Shown here: positions 54,308 through 63,254 of the stretch, in pieces | Position numbering within the stretch: position 1 is the first letter of the stretch | How the letters are laid out: the number at the start of each line of letters is the position of its first letter | Source: Actinomycetes bacterium | GTDB lineage: Bacteria > Actinomycetota > Acidimicrobiia > Acidimicrobiales > RAAP-2 | Direction: 5' to 3' | NCBI GenBank assembly: GCA_021820665.1 | Contig: JAKADK010000007.1 | Location: forward strand, 1 to 64,000 | Length of the DNA: 64,000 nucleotides | The notes under the pieces: model-generated | The model's input: the letters and a program-made list of their open reading frames with translations, nothing else | Database searches by the model: none | Told to the model about the DNA's origin: nothing | Program-made: the position numbers and the translations under genes

Positions 54308-55888
54308 GTGGGCCGGGGATCCAACCTGCCCGGGCAGTACCTCGACACGCTGGTCACCCACCGCGCCGAGCTGGCGCTGCTTCTCGCCGCCGCCATCGTG
54401 GGTGTCCTGCTCTGGCGGTGGGCAAGGGCCACGGTCCCCCCGCCGGCGAAGCAACGTGCCGCTCGCCGACCCGACCCGACCGCGGCGCATGGGTCTGTGG
54501 CCGGGCCGGTGCCGGCGGTCGGGACCGCGGGGAATGGCGACCTTCCGGTGCCGGCCATCCTGCGCTCCATGGTGGGCACCACCGAGCCACGGTCGAGGAA
54601 GCTCCTGCGTACGGGGACCGGCCTGCTGTGGGTGCTCGACGGCATCCTCCAGGCTCAGCCGGACATGCCGCGCCGGTTCGTCCCGATGGTGATCGAACCC
54701 GCCTTTGCCGGCCAGCCCGGGTGGCTGGCGCACCTCGACCGCTTGGGGATCAACCTCTGGACCGGCCACCCCGTCACCACCGACGCGTTCACGGTCTTCC
54801 TGCAGGTCGCCATCGGGTTGGCGATCCTGCTGGGCGGCGACGGGGTGATCGGCCGGGCCGGTCTGTCGGTGTCGGTCGGCTGGGGGCTGACCGTCTGGGT
54901 CCTGGGCGAGGGCATGGGCGGGATCCTGGCCCGGGGTGCGACCTGGCTGTCGGGCGTGCCGGGGGCGGCGCTGTTCTACGTCGCGGCCGCGGTCGTGCTC
55001 CTCGCCGTGCCCCCGGCGGCATGGAGGCGCGAGGAGAAGCGGGTCGGCGCCCGGGTCACCGCGGTCATCGGCGGGCTCTGGCTGGCGCTCGCCGTGGTCC
55101 AGGCCCTTCCCTCCGAAGGCTTCTGGACCCGCGGCCCCCTCTCGCGGGTCTTCGCCGGCGCAGCCGGGAACTCTCAGCCGGCGGCGATCTCCGCTCCGAT
55201 CACGGCCATGGCGCACCTGGCGGCCCGGGACCCGGCGGCGGTGAACGCGGGCATCGTCGGTGTCCTCGTCGTGCTGGGGCTCGGCATGATCGCCGGCCGG
55301 CATCGACGGGGGTGGCTGTGGGCCAGCCTCGTCTGGCTGGCTGTCACCTGGTGGCTGGGCATGGACTTCGGGGTCCTCGGAGGTGTCGGGACCGACCCCA
55401 ACTCGGCCGGCCCTCTGGCGCTCTTCGTCGTCGCCGCGCTCGTCGCCCTCGCCCCGGCCGGCGCCACCGCCGACGCGGCCGACGCGGCCGAGGCCCCGGC
55501 CGTACCGGCCGGTTGGCGCACGGCGCTCTCCCTCTGGCTGTGCACCGCAGCTGCGATCGCTACGGCGTGGACCGCCGTCCCCGTGCTCGGCGCCCTCCCG
55601 ACGGCGGCGGCTACCCCGGCTGTCGAGACGGCGGCCCTGCTGGCAACCAGGCGGACCGACGTGGAGGTCCTGCCCGCCCGCACCGCAGCCTCCCTGCCGG
55701 GTACAGGGAGCCGGGAGCCGATCCGGCCACCCCGCCGGGAGCCGATCCGGCCGGCTCAGCCCGGTTGGCGGACGGTGGCTTCCCGAGCCTGGGTCGCCAG
55801 CGCCTCTGCCAGCGCGTCACCGGCCACGTCGGTCACGAAGGCGAGCTCGGCTTCTCCGTGGGCCAGCGACGGGAACGCCACCTCGTAG
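54308..55888 (+). CDS. Unknown polytopic membrane protein downstream of ctaG
   Basis: 526 residues from GTG 54308, five bases after ctaG, so one operon. It has about ten hydrophobic helices. A polar stretch (about 45-90) and GTGLLWVLDGILQAQPDMPRRFVPMVIEPA form its recognisable section; I recall similar unnamed actinobacterial membrane proteins carrying this WxLDGxLQxQP pattern. Its position suggests oxidase assembly or copper handling, but there are no Cys or Met clusters to support metal binding. The last 44 codons lie antisense over the 3' end of hemL (55756-55888), and no earlier in-frame stop exists. Confidence 0.7.
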   Translation: MGRGSNLPGQYLDTLVTHRAELALLLAAAIVGVLLWRWARATVPPPAKQRAARRPDPTAAHGSVAGPVPAVGTAGNGDLPVPAILRSMVGTTEPRSRKLLRTGTGLLWVLDGILQAQPDMPRRFVPMVIEPAFAGQPGWLAHLDRLGINLWTGHPVTTDAFTVFLQVAIGLAILLGGDGVIGRAGLSVSVGWGLTVWVLGEGMGGILARGATWLSGVPGAALFYVAAAVVLLAVPPAAWRREEKRVGARVTAVIGGLWLALAVVQALPSEGFWTRGPLSRVFAGAAGNSQPAAISAPITAMAHLAARDPAAVNAGIVGVLVVLGLGMIAGRHRRGWLWASLVWLAVTWWLGMDFGVLGGVGTDPNSAGPLALFVVAALVALAPAGATADAADAAEAPAVPAGWRTALSLWLCTAAAIATAWTAVPVLGALPTAAATPAVETAALLATRRTDVEVLPARTAASLPGTGSREPIRPPRREPIRPAQPGWRTVASRAWVASASASASPATSVTKASSASPWASDGNATS

Positions 55889-57090
55889 GGCCCCGGAGCG
55901 AACGCCACCCCCCGGTCGAGCATGGCGGTGAAGAAGCGGGCGTAGAGGCCGGTCGCCGCCGACGCCTTCGCCTCCTCGTAGTCGCCGACCGGTCCGGTGC
56001 CGGTGGGGGTGAAGAACACGCCCACCAGCGGCCCGACGGCGGGAACCTGGACGGCCATGCCCGCGCCTTCCGCATCGAGCACGTCGCCGAGCACGCCCGC
56101 CAGCCGATCGGCGAACCGGCCCACCCGGTCGGCGAGCTCCGTGTACGCCGCCTGGTCGACCATCGTCAACACGGCCAACCCGGCCGCAGTGGCCAGGGGG
56201 TTCCCCGACAAGGTCCCGGCCTGGTAGACGGGTCCGTCGGGGGCAAGGACGCCGAGGACCTCGGCCCGGCCGCCAAACGCCCCGACGGGGAGGCCGCCGC
56301 CGATCACCTTGCCGAAGCACCACAGGTCCGGGGCCACGCCGCTCCACTCGCTCGCCCCTCCGGCACCGATCCGGAACCCGGTGATGACCTCGTCGAAGAC
56401 CAGCAGCGCTCCGACGGCGTCGCACGCGTCGCGCAGCCCTTCCAGGAACCCGGGTCGGGGTGGCACCAGGCCCATGTTGGCGGCGACCGGCTCGACGATG
56501 ACGCAGGCCACCCTCTCGTCGATCTCGGGTACCCGGTTGTAGGGCACGACCACGGTGTCGGCGACCGCTCCGGGGGGCACGCCGGCGGAGTCGGGCAGGC
56601 CCAGCGTGGCCACGCCGCTCCCGCCGCCGGCCAGCAGGCCGTCGGAGTGCCCGTGATAGCAGCCGGCGAACTTCACCACCCGGGACCTCCCCGTGAACCC
56701 GCGTGCCACCCGGATCGCGCTCATCGCCGCCTCGGTCCCCGAAGAGACGAGACGGACCTGCTCACACCCGGGCACCCGGGCGACGATCGCCTCGGCCAGC
56801 AGCACCTCGCCCTCGGTCGGTGCGCCAAAGGTGGTCCCGTTCCGGGCTGCCTCGGCGATGGCCTCGACCACGACCGGATGGGCGTGGCCGACGAGCGACG
56901 CGCCGTAGGACTGGACCAGGTCGACGTACCGGTTGCCGTCCACGTCGACGACGTAGGCGCCCTCGCCCCGGGCCACGAAGTACGGGTCACCACCCACCGC
57001 CCTGAACGACCGCACCGGGGAGCTCACCCCGCCGGGGGTCACCCGCCGGGCACGTGCGAACAGCGCCTCCGAACGCCCGTGGTCAGCCAC
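55756..57090 (-). CDS. hemL: Glutamate-1-semialdehyde 2,1-aminomutase (HemL)
   Basis: A 444-residue PLP enzyme that converts glutamate-1-semialdehyde to 5-aminolevulinate. VSSGTEAAMSAIRVARG, VFDEVITGFR and the PLP Lys in FGKVIGGGLPVGAFGG are present. Length is standard. GTG 57090 is chosen because it overlaps the hemB end by eight bases and starts the family sequence (DHGRSEALFARA). Together with HemA it shows the C5 pathway. The 3' end overlaps the convergent membrane protein gene by 133 bases. Confidence 0.97.
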   Translation of the reverse strand: MADHGRSEALFARARRVTPGGVSSPVRSFRAVGGDPYFVARGEGAYVVDVDGNRYVDLVQSYGASLVGHAHPVVVEAIAEAARNGTTFGAPTEGEVLLAEAIVARVPGCEQVRLVSSGTEAAMSAIRVARGFTGRSRVVKFAGCYHGHSDGLLAGGGSGVATLGLPDSAGVPPGAVADTVVVPYNRVPEIDERVACVIVEPVAANMGLVPPRPGFLEGLRDACDAVGALLVFDEVITGFRIGAGGASEWSGVAPDLWCFGKVIGGGLPVGAFGGRAEVLGVLAPDGPVYQAGTLSGNPLATAAGLAVLTMVDQAAYTELADRVGRFADRLAGVLGDVLDAEGAGMAVQVPAVGPLVGVFFTPTGTGPVGDYEEAKASAATGLYARFFTAMLDRGVAFAPGPYEVAFPSLAHGEAELAFVTDVAGDALAEALATQAREATVRQPG

Positions 57091-58120
57091 CGAGCGCCTC
57101 GGCCAGCTCGGCGGCGAAGTAGGTGGCGACCATGTCGGCACCGGCCCGCTTGATGGCGGTGATCTGCTCGAGGGCCACCGCTTGTCCGTCGATCCACCCG
57201 CGCTCGGCGGCGGCACGCACCATGGCGTACTCACCGCTCACGTGGTAGGCAGCCACGGGCACGTCGAAGGTGCGGCGCACGTCGGCGATGACGTCGAGCG
57301 AGATGAGCGCCGGTTTCACCATGACCATGTCGGCACCCTCGGCCACATCCAGGCCGACTTCGAGGAGGGCCTCTCGCCGGTTGGCCACGTCCTGCTGGTA
57401 AGTGCGGCGGTCGCCGCCGTCCCTGATGGTCACGTCGACTGCCTCCCTGAACGGACCGTAGAGGGCGGTGGCGTACTTCGCGGCGTAGGCCAGGATGGCT
57501 GTCCGCTCGTACCCGGCGCCGTCGAGCGCCGCCCGGAGGGATGCCACCTGGCCGTCCATCATCCCGCTGGGGGCCACGACATCGGCACCGGCAGCGGCCT
57601 GGGACACCGCCACCAGGTCGTAGAGGGCGACGGTGGCGTCGTTGTCCACGTCACCCGTGCGGGGATCGAGGACCCCGCAGTGCCCATGGTCGGTGAACTC
57701 GTCGAGGCAGCAGTCGGCCATCACCACCACGGAGTCGCCGACCGCGTCCCGGACGGCGGTGAGAGCCCGCTGGACGATCCCGTCGGCCCGGAACGCCGCG
57801 CTCCCCCGGCCGTCCTTCTCTTCCGGACGCGGGAGCCCGAAGAGGAGGATGCCCGGTACCCCGAGGTCGACGAGGTGACGGACCTCGGCGACGAGCGAGC
57901 CGAGCGTGTGCTGGAGGACGCCCGGCAACGCCCCGATGGGGCGGGGCGCTTCCAGCCCGTCGGCGACGAAGATCGGTGCCACCAGGTCGTCGACGCCGAG
58001 GACCGTCTCGGCCACCAGCCTGCGCAGTGCCGGGCTCTGCCGCAAGCGGCGGGGCCGGCGGACCAGGGTGCGCGACGGAGCGGCCGGGTGCGGGCCGGAG
58101 GGTTCGGTGACGGGGACCAC
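57083..58120 (-). CDS. hemB: Porphobilinogen synthase (HemB)
   Basis: A 345-residue enzyme that condenses two 5-aminolevulinates. The Schiff-base lysines are in AYAAKYATALYGPFR and VMVKPALISLD. The metal loop reads ADCCLDEFTDHGHCG. It keeps two Cys of the zinc-type site, with Asp at the third position, a hybrid pattern I recall from other actinobacteria. GTG 58120 lies 11 bases after hemD. The gene is in the rex-hem order. Confidence 0.97.
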   Translation of the reverse strand: MVPVTEPSGPHPAAPSRTLVRRPRRLRQSPALRRLVAETVLGVDDLVAPIFVADGLEAPRPIGALPGVLQHTLGSLVAEVRHLVDLGVPGILLFGLPRPEEKDGRGSAAFRADGIVQRALTAVRDAVGDSVVVMADCCLDEFTDHGHCGVLDPRTGDVDNDATVALYDLVAVSQAAAGADVVAPSGMMDGQVASLRAALDGAGYERTAILAYAAKYATALYGPFREAVDVTIRDGGDRRTYQQDVANRREALLEVGLDVAEGADMVMVKPALISLDVIADVRRTFDVPVAAYHVSGEYAMVRAAAERGWIDGQAVALEQITAIKRAGADMVATYFAAELAEALGG

Positions 58121-58131
58121 GACCGGCCAGC

Positions 58132-58914
58132 CTAGGTCTCGCCGCGGCCGGCTCGCCCCTCGCGCCGGGCCACCTCGACGATCGCTGCCGCCAGGCCCGG
58201 GATGGTGTGCTCGACGGCTTCGCCGGCGACCGAGAAACCGAGCCGGCGGGCGGTACCCGACGTGACCGGTCCGATGGAGACGACGGCGGGGGGAGCGGGC
58301 ACCACCCCCACGATCGCCGCGAACCGCTCGACCGTCGACGACGAGGTGAACGCCACGACGTCCGCGTGCCGCGCCGCCTCGACGGCCTCGTCGGGGGGGT
58401 TGCCTTCCACCGTGCAGTAGGCGACGACCTCGTCGACGACCCAGCCCCGGGCGCGCAGCTCCCTGGCCAGCACGTCGCCCACGACGGCGGCCCGGGGGAA
58501 GAGCACCCGGGCGCCCGGCTCGGGCGGATTGGGAAAGGCGTCCGCCAGCGCGGCGGCAGTCCCCGTCGACGGCACGAGGTCGGCTGGACAGCCGCCGTCC
58601 CCCAGCACCCGTGCCGTCGCCGCGCCCACGGCTGCGAACCGGGTCGGCAGCGGGACCGGCCGGCCGCCGAGAGCGCGCAGGAACCGCTCAGCCGCGTTCG
58701 CCGAGGTGCACACCACCCAGTGGTAGGCACCCTCGGACGCCCGGGCGGCCGCCTCGCCCAGGGCCACACCGAGATCCGGGGGGTCCACCACCGAGATCAC
58801 CGGCAGCTCGACGACCGACGCGCCCAGAGACTGGAGTGCTGCGGCCAGAGAGGAGGCCTGGCCGCGGCTCCGGGTGACGACCACGCTCACGCCGGAAAGC
58901 GGGAGCACGGTCAC
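58132..58914 (-). CDS. hemD: Uroporphyrinogen-III synthase (HemD)
   Basis: A 260-residue two-lobed enzyme that closes and inverts ring D of hydroxymethylbilane. Family features are VVVTRSRGQASSL at the N-terminus, VVCTSANAAERF and VVAFTSSSTVERF in the two lobes, and the final IGPVTSGTARRLG. In many actinobacteria HemD is fused to CobA; here they are separate. GTG 58914 is the first start in the conserved frame and overlaps the stop of a five-codon mini-ORF. Confidence 0.93.
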   Translation of the reverse strand: MTVLPLSGVSVVVTRSRGQASSLAAALQSLGASVVELPVISVVDPPDLGVALGEAAARASEGAYHWVVCTSANAAERFLRALGGRPVPLPTRFAAVGAATARVLGDGGCPADLVPSTGTAAALADAFPNPPEPGARVLFPRAAVVGDVLARELRARGWVVDEVVAYCTVEGNPPDEAVEAARHADVVAFTSSSTVERFAAIVGVVPAPPAVVSIGPVTSGTARRLGFSVAGEAVEHTIPGLAAAIVEVARREGRAGRGET

Positions 58915-58924
58915 GTTGCGGCGC

Positions 58925-59710
58925 TCATGCCGGGGAGCGCGTCGGCCCGGGCGGCACCGCTCCGGGCACGGGCGGCTTCGCGTCCCGGGGCTTCCGAGAA
59001 CCCGGCCGCAGGTCGAAGCCGGCCACCGAGCCGACGACGATCGCCGATGGCGCCGGAAGGTCGACCTCCGCCAGCGATGCCAGGTTCGTCCGTACGACCC
59101 GCTGACGATCCGTCGTGCCCCAGTGGACCACCGCCACCGGCGTGTCGGCCCCGCGCCCACCGGCGATCAGGGCGCCGGCAATAGTGGCACGCTCGGACAT
59201 GCCCATCAGGACCACGAGGGTCCCACCCGATCTGGCCAGCGCGGTCCAGTCGACCCCCCCGGGAGCCGACGGGTCGCCCACGTGGCCGGTGACGACCGTC
59301 ACCGACGTTGCCACCCCGCGGTGGGTGACCGGGATGCCGGCCGCGGCCGGCGCCGCGAACGCCGAGGAGACGCCGGGGACGACCTCGAAGGGGACACCGG
59401 CCTCCTGGAGGACCTCGGCCTCCTCGCCGCCCCGGCCGAACAGGAAGGGATCGCCGCCCTTCAGACGCACCACCACCCGGCCGGCGCGACCATGCTCGAC
59501 GAGGAGCAGGTTGATGTCGTGCTGGCGCGTGGAACGGCCCGGCTGCTTCCCCACGTCGATCCGGAGCGCCGACGCCGGTGCCAGGTCGAGGAGCTCGTGG
59601 GCGATCAGGCGATCGTGGACGACGACATCGGCGCGGCCGAGGAGCGCAGCCCCACGACGCGTGATCAGCTCCGGATCGCCGGGGCCGGCGCCGACCAGGT
59701 AGACCGTCAC
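58925..59710 (-). CDS. cobA: Uroporphyrinogen-III C-methyltransferase (CobA/SUMT)
   Basis: A 261-residue SAM-dependent enzyme that methylates uroporphyrinogen III at C2 and C7 toward precorrin-2, siroheme and cobalamin. YLVGAGPGDPELIT and VVRLKGGDPFLFGRGGEE are the two signatures. It competes with HemE for the same substrate, so its place inside the heme operon implies shared control. The C-terminal 30 residues are Pro/Arg-rich. GTG 59710 is 112 bases after hemC. Confidence 0.96.
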   Translation of the reverse strand: MTVYLVGAGPGDPELITRRGAALLGRADVVVHDRLIAHELLDLAPASALRIDVGKQPGRSTRQHDINLLLVEHGRAGRVVVRLKGGDPFLFGRGGEEAEVLQEAGVPFEVVPGVSSAFAAPAAAGIPVTHRGVATSVTVVTGHVGDPSAPGGVDWTALARSGGTLVVLMGMSERATIAGALIAGGRGADTPVAVVHWGTTDRQRVVRTNLASLAEVDLPAPSAIVVGSVAGFDLRPGSRKPRDAKPPVPGAVPPGPTRSPA

Positions 59711-59822
59711 CGCACGCTCATCCGCTCACCACTCATCCGGGAGGTGGGCACACGCACCGGAATGTGGGCCAGATCCGGGACGGACGCCGGCGTCTCCGTC
59801 GCGGCCGGGACCGCGGCCTTCC

Positions 59823-60911
59823 TCACGGGCGGAGCCTGGGCTCGTCGGCGACAGCCCATTCCCCTTCCCACGGCCCGAGCGAGCGCCCGCCGGCGTCGTC
59901 GAGGAGATAGCGCGCCACCGAGCGACCCAACGTCGCCGGGTCGTCCCCCTGCGCCTCGTGCCGGAGCACGACCCGCCCGTCCTCGGAGGCGATCATGCCG
60001 ACCAGTGTAAGGGCCCGGCTCCCCCTCCCGGGGAAGGCACCGGGGTCCGCCGCGCCGCCCGGGACGGTGCCGGTCCCACCGGCACCCCGGGGGACGCTCG
60101 GACCCAGGCCGTCGATCTCGTACGCCGTCGCCCCGACCGGCAGCGTGCACCCACCTCCGAGCTCCGCGAGGAACGCCCGCTCGGCCAGCACCTCACGGCG
60201 CACGGCCGGGTCGTCGATGGCGGCAAGGATGCCGACAGCCGGTTCGTCGCCCTCCCGACACTCGACGGCGAGGGCACCCTGGCCCACCTGAGGCACCATC
60301 GTCGTCACGTCGAGCACGTCGACGGGCAGGCCGGGAGGTGGCGTCCACGCCAGTCTGTCGACCGCCGCCTTCGCCACGACCACGCAGGGGGCTCCCGATC
60401 CCGTGGTCGATCCCTGCCCGGCCACCGCCAACCGGGTCGCCATGTTGCCGCGGAGCTCGTCGAAGGTGAGGTCGGGTCGGGCGTTGGCGAGCTGGACCCG
60501 GCGGCGCGCCGACCCCGTCGCCACTCGGGCACCGGGAACCAGCCCCTCCAGCGTGCTCCCGACGAGGAGGTCTCGCCGGTCCGCCCGCTCGGGGAACGAC
60601 GCCAGCGCGAGACCGGGTACCTGATCGGACGCCGGGAGGTCTTTCGCCGAGTGGACGGCCAGATCGGCCCGTCCGTCGATCACGGCACCCTGGACCTCCT
60701 TCACGAAGACACCCTGCCCACCGAGCCGGTGAAGCGGCTGGTCGCGATCACGGTCACCCATCGTCTCCACCGGGACCACAGAGATCTCGATCGCCACGCC
60801 GGCCCGGTCGGCCCAGGAGCGCATCAGGGAGGCCACCCGCCTCGCCTGGGTCATCGCCAGCGGCGACGTGCGCGTGGCGATCCTGAGCCGGACGTCCGGG
60901 ACGGCTACCAC
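59823..60911 (-). CDS. hemC: Hydroxymethylbilane synthase (HemC)
   Basis: A 362-residue enzyme that polymerises four porphobilinogens. The dipyrromethane cofactor Cys is in LGGGCTLPVGA. RIATRTSPLAMTQA and VHSAKDLP, with the catalytic Asp region, are intact. An insert of about 30 Gly/Pro residues lies in domain 3 (near 285-315). GTG 60911 is the best start, four bases after the hemA TAG. Confidence 0.96.
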   Translation of the reverse strand: MVAVPDVRLRIATRTSPLAMTQARRVASLMRSWADRAGVAIEISVVPVETMGDRDRDQPLHRLGGQGVFVKEVQGAVIDGRADLAVHSAKDLPASDQVPGLALASFPERADRRDLLVGSTLEGLVPGARVATGSARRRVQLANARPDLTFDELRGNMATRLAVAGQGSTTGSGAPCVVVAKAAVDRLAWTPPPGLPVDVLDVTTMVPQVGQGALAVECREGDEPAVGILAAIDDPAVRREVLAERAFLAELGGGCTLPVGATAYEIDGLGPSVPRGAGGTGTVPGGAADPGAFPGRGSRALTLVGMIASEDGRVVLRHEAQGDDPATLGRSVARYLLDDAGGRSLGPWEGEWAVADEPRLRP

Positions 60912-60915
60912 CGGC

Positions 60916-62202
60916 CTAGAGGTCGAACAGGATCCGGAGAGCTTCGATGAGGCGCTCCCCACGGGGCGTCCCGGTGGCGTCCTTGATCGCCACGGTCGGC
61001 TGGTGAAGGAGCTTGGCCATCACCGAACGCGTGACCACGTCGACCTGGTCCCATTGCTCGTCGGTCAGGCCGCTCTGCTTCGCCCGCTGGCGATCGAGCT
61101 CCTCCCGGCGAGCGGCCTCGGCGCGGGAACGCAGTGCCGAGATGGCCGGTGCCGCTCCCCGTTCCCGGGAGCGCACCCGGTAGCGCTCCAGCTCGTCGTC
61201 GATCAGTGCCCGGGCGCCGGCGACCTCAGCCTGGCGGCCTGACATGGCCGCTTCGACCTTACGCCGGAGGGCGTCCATGTCGAGGACGGTGACTCCCGGG
61301 ATCGTCGCTGCAGCCGGTTCGACGCTGCGGGGAACTCCGAGGTCGACGACGAGGATCCCGGCCGCTCCCGCCCCCCGCCCCTCGACGGCCGCCTCGAGCA
61401 TCTCGGCGTCCACGACGGGATGAGGCGCCCCAGTGGCGGCGAACACCACGTCGGCGCCGGCCAGCACCTCGGGGAGGTGCCCCAGGGTCACCACCCGCAC
61501 CTCTCCCGCCATCACATCGGAGAGCCCGGCGACGGCCTTGCGGGCTCGAGCTTGGGTGCGGTTGGCCACCGCCACCTCGATCACCCCGGTGCCCGGAAGG
61601 GCCCGGAGCACGCCGGTCCCCATCTCTCCGGCGCCCACCACCACGATCCGGGCCCCCCGGAGGCCGCCGGGACGGCGCTCCTCGGCGAGCGCCACCGCTC
61701 CGTGGGAGAGCGAGGTGATACCGCGGGCGATCGCCGTCTCGGCCCGAACCCGCTTCCCGGTCTGGATGGCGTGACGGAAGAGCCCGCCGAGCACGGGGCC
61801 CGACGCCTGCTCTCGCTGCGCCCGCTCCCATGCCCGCCGCACCTGGCCGAGCACCTCGGTCTCGCCCAGCACTGCCGAGTCGAGGCCGGCCGCCACGGCG
61901 AACAGGTGGCCGGCCACCTCGTCGTCGAACCGGACGGCGAGGTGGCCCTGGAGCGCCCCGACCGTGGTCCCCGCGATCTCGGCCAGGAACTCCTGGATCT
62001 CGTCGACACCGGCGTGGAACCGGTCGACAACGGCGTAGACCTCCGTTCGCAGGCACGTCGAGAGGACCACCGCCTCGGCGCAGTTCGAACGATCCCGGAG
62101 CCGGTGGAGCGCCTTTGGAAGGTCCGCGTCGCCGATCGCCACCTGCTCGAGGAGGCCGAGCGGTGCGAAACGCTGTTCGAGCCCTACGACGACGACGGAC
62201 AC
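60916..62202 (-). CDS. hemA: Glutamyl-tRNA reductase (HemA)
   Basis: A 428-residue NADPH enzyme that reduces Glu-tRNA to glutamate-1-semialdehyde. The catalytic Cys is in LSTCLRTEVYAV, where Leu replaces the usual Asn of STCNRTE. GETEVLGQVRRA and the NADPH fold VVVGAGEMGTGVLRAL are intact, and the dimerisation domain is C-terminal. GTG 62202 follows GGGAG. It is the first heme gene after rex, with a 186-bp spacer that may carry its own promoter. Confidence 0.97.
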   Translation of the reverse strand: MSVVVVGLEQRFAPLGLLEQVAIGDADLPKALHRLRDRSNCAEAVVLSTCLRTEVYAVVDRFHAGVDEIQEFLAEIAGTTVGALQGHLAVRFDDEVAGHLFAVAAGLDSAVLGETEVLGQVRRAWERAQREQASGPVLGGLFRHAIQTGKRVRAETAIARGITSLSHGAVALAEERRPGGLRGARIVVVGAGEMGTGVLRALPGTGVIEVAVANRTQARARKAVAGLSDVMAGEVRVVTLGHLPEVLAGADVVFAATGAPHPVVDAEMLEAAVEGRGAGAAGILVVDLGVPRSVEPAAATIPGVTVLDMDALRRKVEAAMSGRQAEVAGARALIDDELERYRVRSRERGAAPAISALRSRAEAARREELDRQRAKQSGLTDEQWDQVDVVTRSVMAKLLHQPTVAIKDATGTPRGERLIEALRILFDL

Positions 62203-62388
62203 TGCTCCCGATGGCTCCCTTGCGTTGGCGGTCTGTCGCGGCCCACGACATCAGCGGGCCGAACCGCCCAACCAGCATGCCGGGCCGAACCCGGGACCGC
62301 CAGTCGGGGCAGTGGCTGGGCTGTCCCCGAGGCCATGCCAGTTTACCGGCGTTCCGGCACCGGAGACCCCGCCGATTCGGGGGAAGCG

Positions 62389-63225
62389 TCAGGAGATGTC
62401 CTGGCCGGGAAGGCTGATCGACCGCAGTGCAGGGAGGGCATGGGGACGTCTGGAGGAGCGCAGCAGCCGCCGGGACTGGTAGAAGCTCATGACCTGGAGC
62501 TCGATGCTCAGGTCGACGTACCGGAGGAGCACGTCCTGAGGGACGGCGAGGACTCGGGGGGCGAAGTTGAGGATCGAGCACACGCCGCAGCGCACCAGGA
62601 GATCGGCGACGCCCTGCGCCGACGACGCCGGTGTTGTGATCACTCCGATCGTCAGGCGCTCCTCGCGGGACACCGATGCCAGCTCCTCCACGTGTCGCAC
62701 CGGGAGGTCGGCGACCCGGCTCCCGACCACCTTCGGATCGACGTCGAAGAGCGCCACCAGCTTGAACCCGTGTGAGGCGAACCCACCCGAGTTGGCAAGG
62801 GCGTGGCCCAGGTTGCCCAGGCCGACGATCGCCATGGGCCACTCCTGGTCGAGACCGAGCGCCCGGTCGATCTCCTCGACGACGACCGCCGCTTCGTACC
62901 CCGTGCCGCGGGTACCGAGCGTCCCCAGGTAGGAGAGGTCCTTGCGCACCTTGGCCGCCGTCACCCTGGCGAGGACCGCCAGTTGCTCGGAAGGCACCGT
63001 GTCGGTCCCGGAACGCAGCAGCTCGGCCAGGATCCGCTGGTAGACGGGAAGCCTGACCACGGTGGCCTCAGGTATGCGCCGAGCCACGGCACCGGTGGCG
63101 CCGTCGCCACGGCCGGCCCTGTCGCCCCGTCCGGCCGCGTCTCCAGGGCCTGCACCCGTGGCATCTCGGCCGGCCGCGCCCCACCGGCCCGCCTGCCCCC
63201 TCCGCTCATCCCACCGCTCCGGCAC
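62389..63225 (-). CDS. rex: Redox-sensing transcriptional repressor Rex
   Basis: A 278-residue repressor. A disordered N-terminus (about 1-55) precedes a winged-helix domain (VYQRILAELLRSGTDTVPSEQLAVLARVTAAKVRKDLSYLG). A Rossmann domain with GLGNLGHALANSGGF follows, and a C-terminal helix that swaps between subunits. Rex binds NADH and releases DNA when NADH/NAD+ is high, typically controlling respiratory genes and, in Streptomyces, the rex-hemACD operon. Gene order here is the same, so similar control is inferred. I see no TTGTGAA-N4-TTCACAA operator upstream. GTG 63225 is set by a TACCAT -10 box. Confidence 0.94.
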   Translation of the reverse strand: MPERWDERRGQAGRWGAAGRDATGAGPGDAAGRGDRAGRGDGATGAVARRIPEATVVRLPVYQRILAELLRSGTDTVPSEQLAVLARVTAAKVRKDLSYLGTLGTRGTGYEAAVVVEEIDRALGLDQEWPMAIVGLGNLGHALANSGGFASHGFKLVALFDVDPKVVGSRVADLPVRHVEELASVSREERLTIGVITTPASSAQGVADLLVRCGVCSILNFAPRVLAVPQDVLLRYVDLSIELQVMSFYQSRRLLRSSRRPHALPALRSISLPGQDIS

Positions 63226-63233
63226 AGTGTCGG

Positions 63234-63239
63234 ATGGTA
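63234..63239 (-). promoter_or_regulatory. -10 box TACCAT for leaderless rex
   Basis: On the minus strand TACCAT lies eight bases before GTG 63225, inside the 29-bp gap after the SAM hydrolase gene. No Shine-Dalgarno sequence is present. rex therefore probably has its own leaderless transcript. Confidence 0.5.
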
Positions 63240-63254
63240 CCGACCGGAGCGCGA

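Noticed and set aside
63226-63254. Rex operator upstream of rex
   Set aside because: No TTGTGAA-N4-TTCACAA-like palindrome is present here, nor upstream of nuoA, ctaC, ctaE or hemA. Autoregulation therefore cannot be claimed from sequence.
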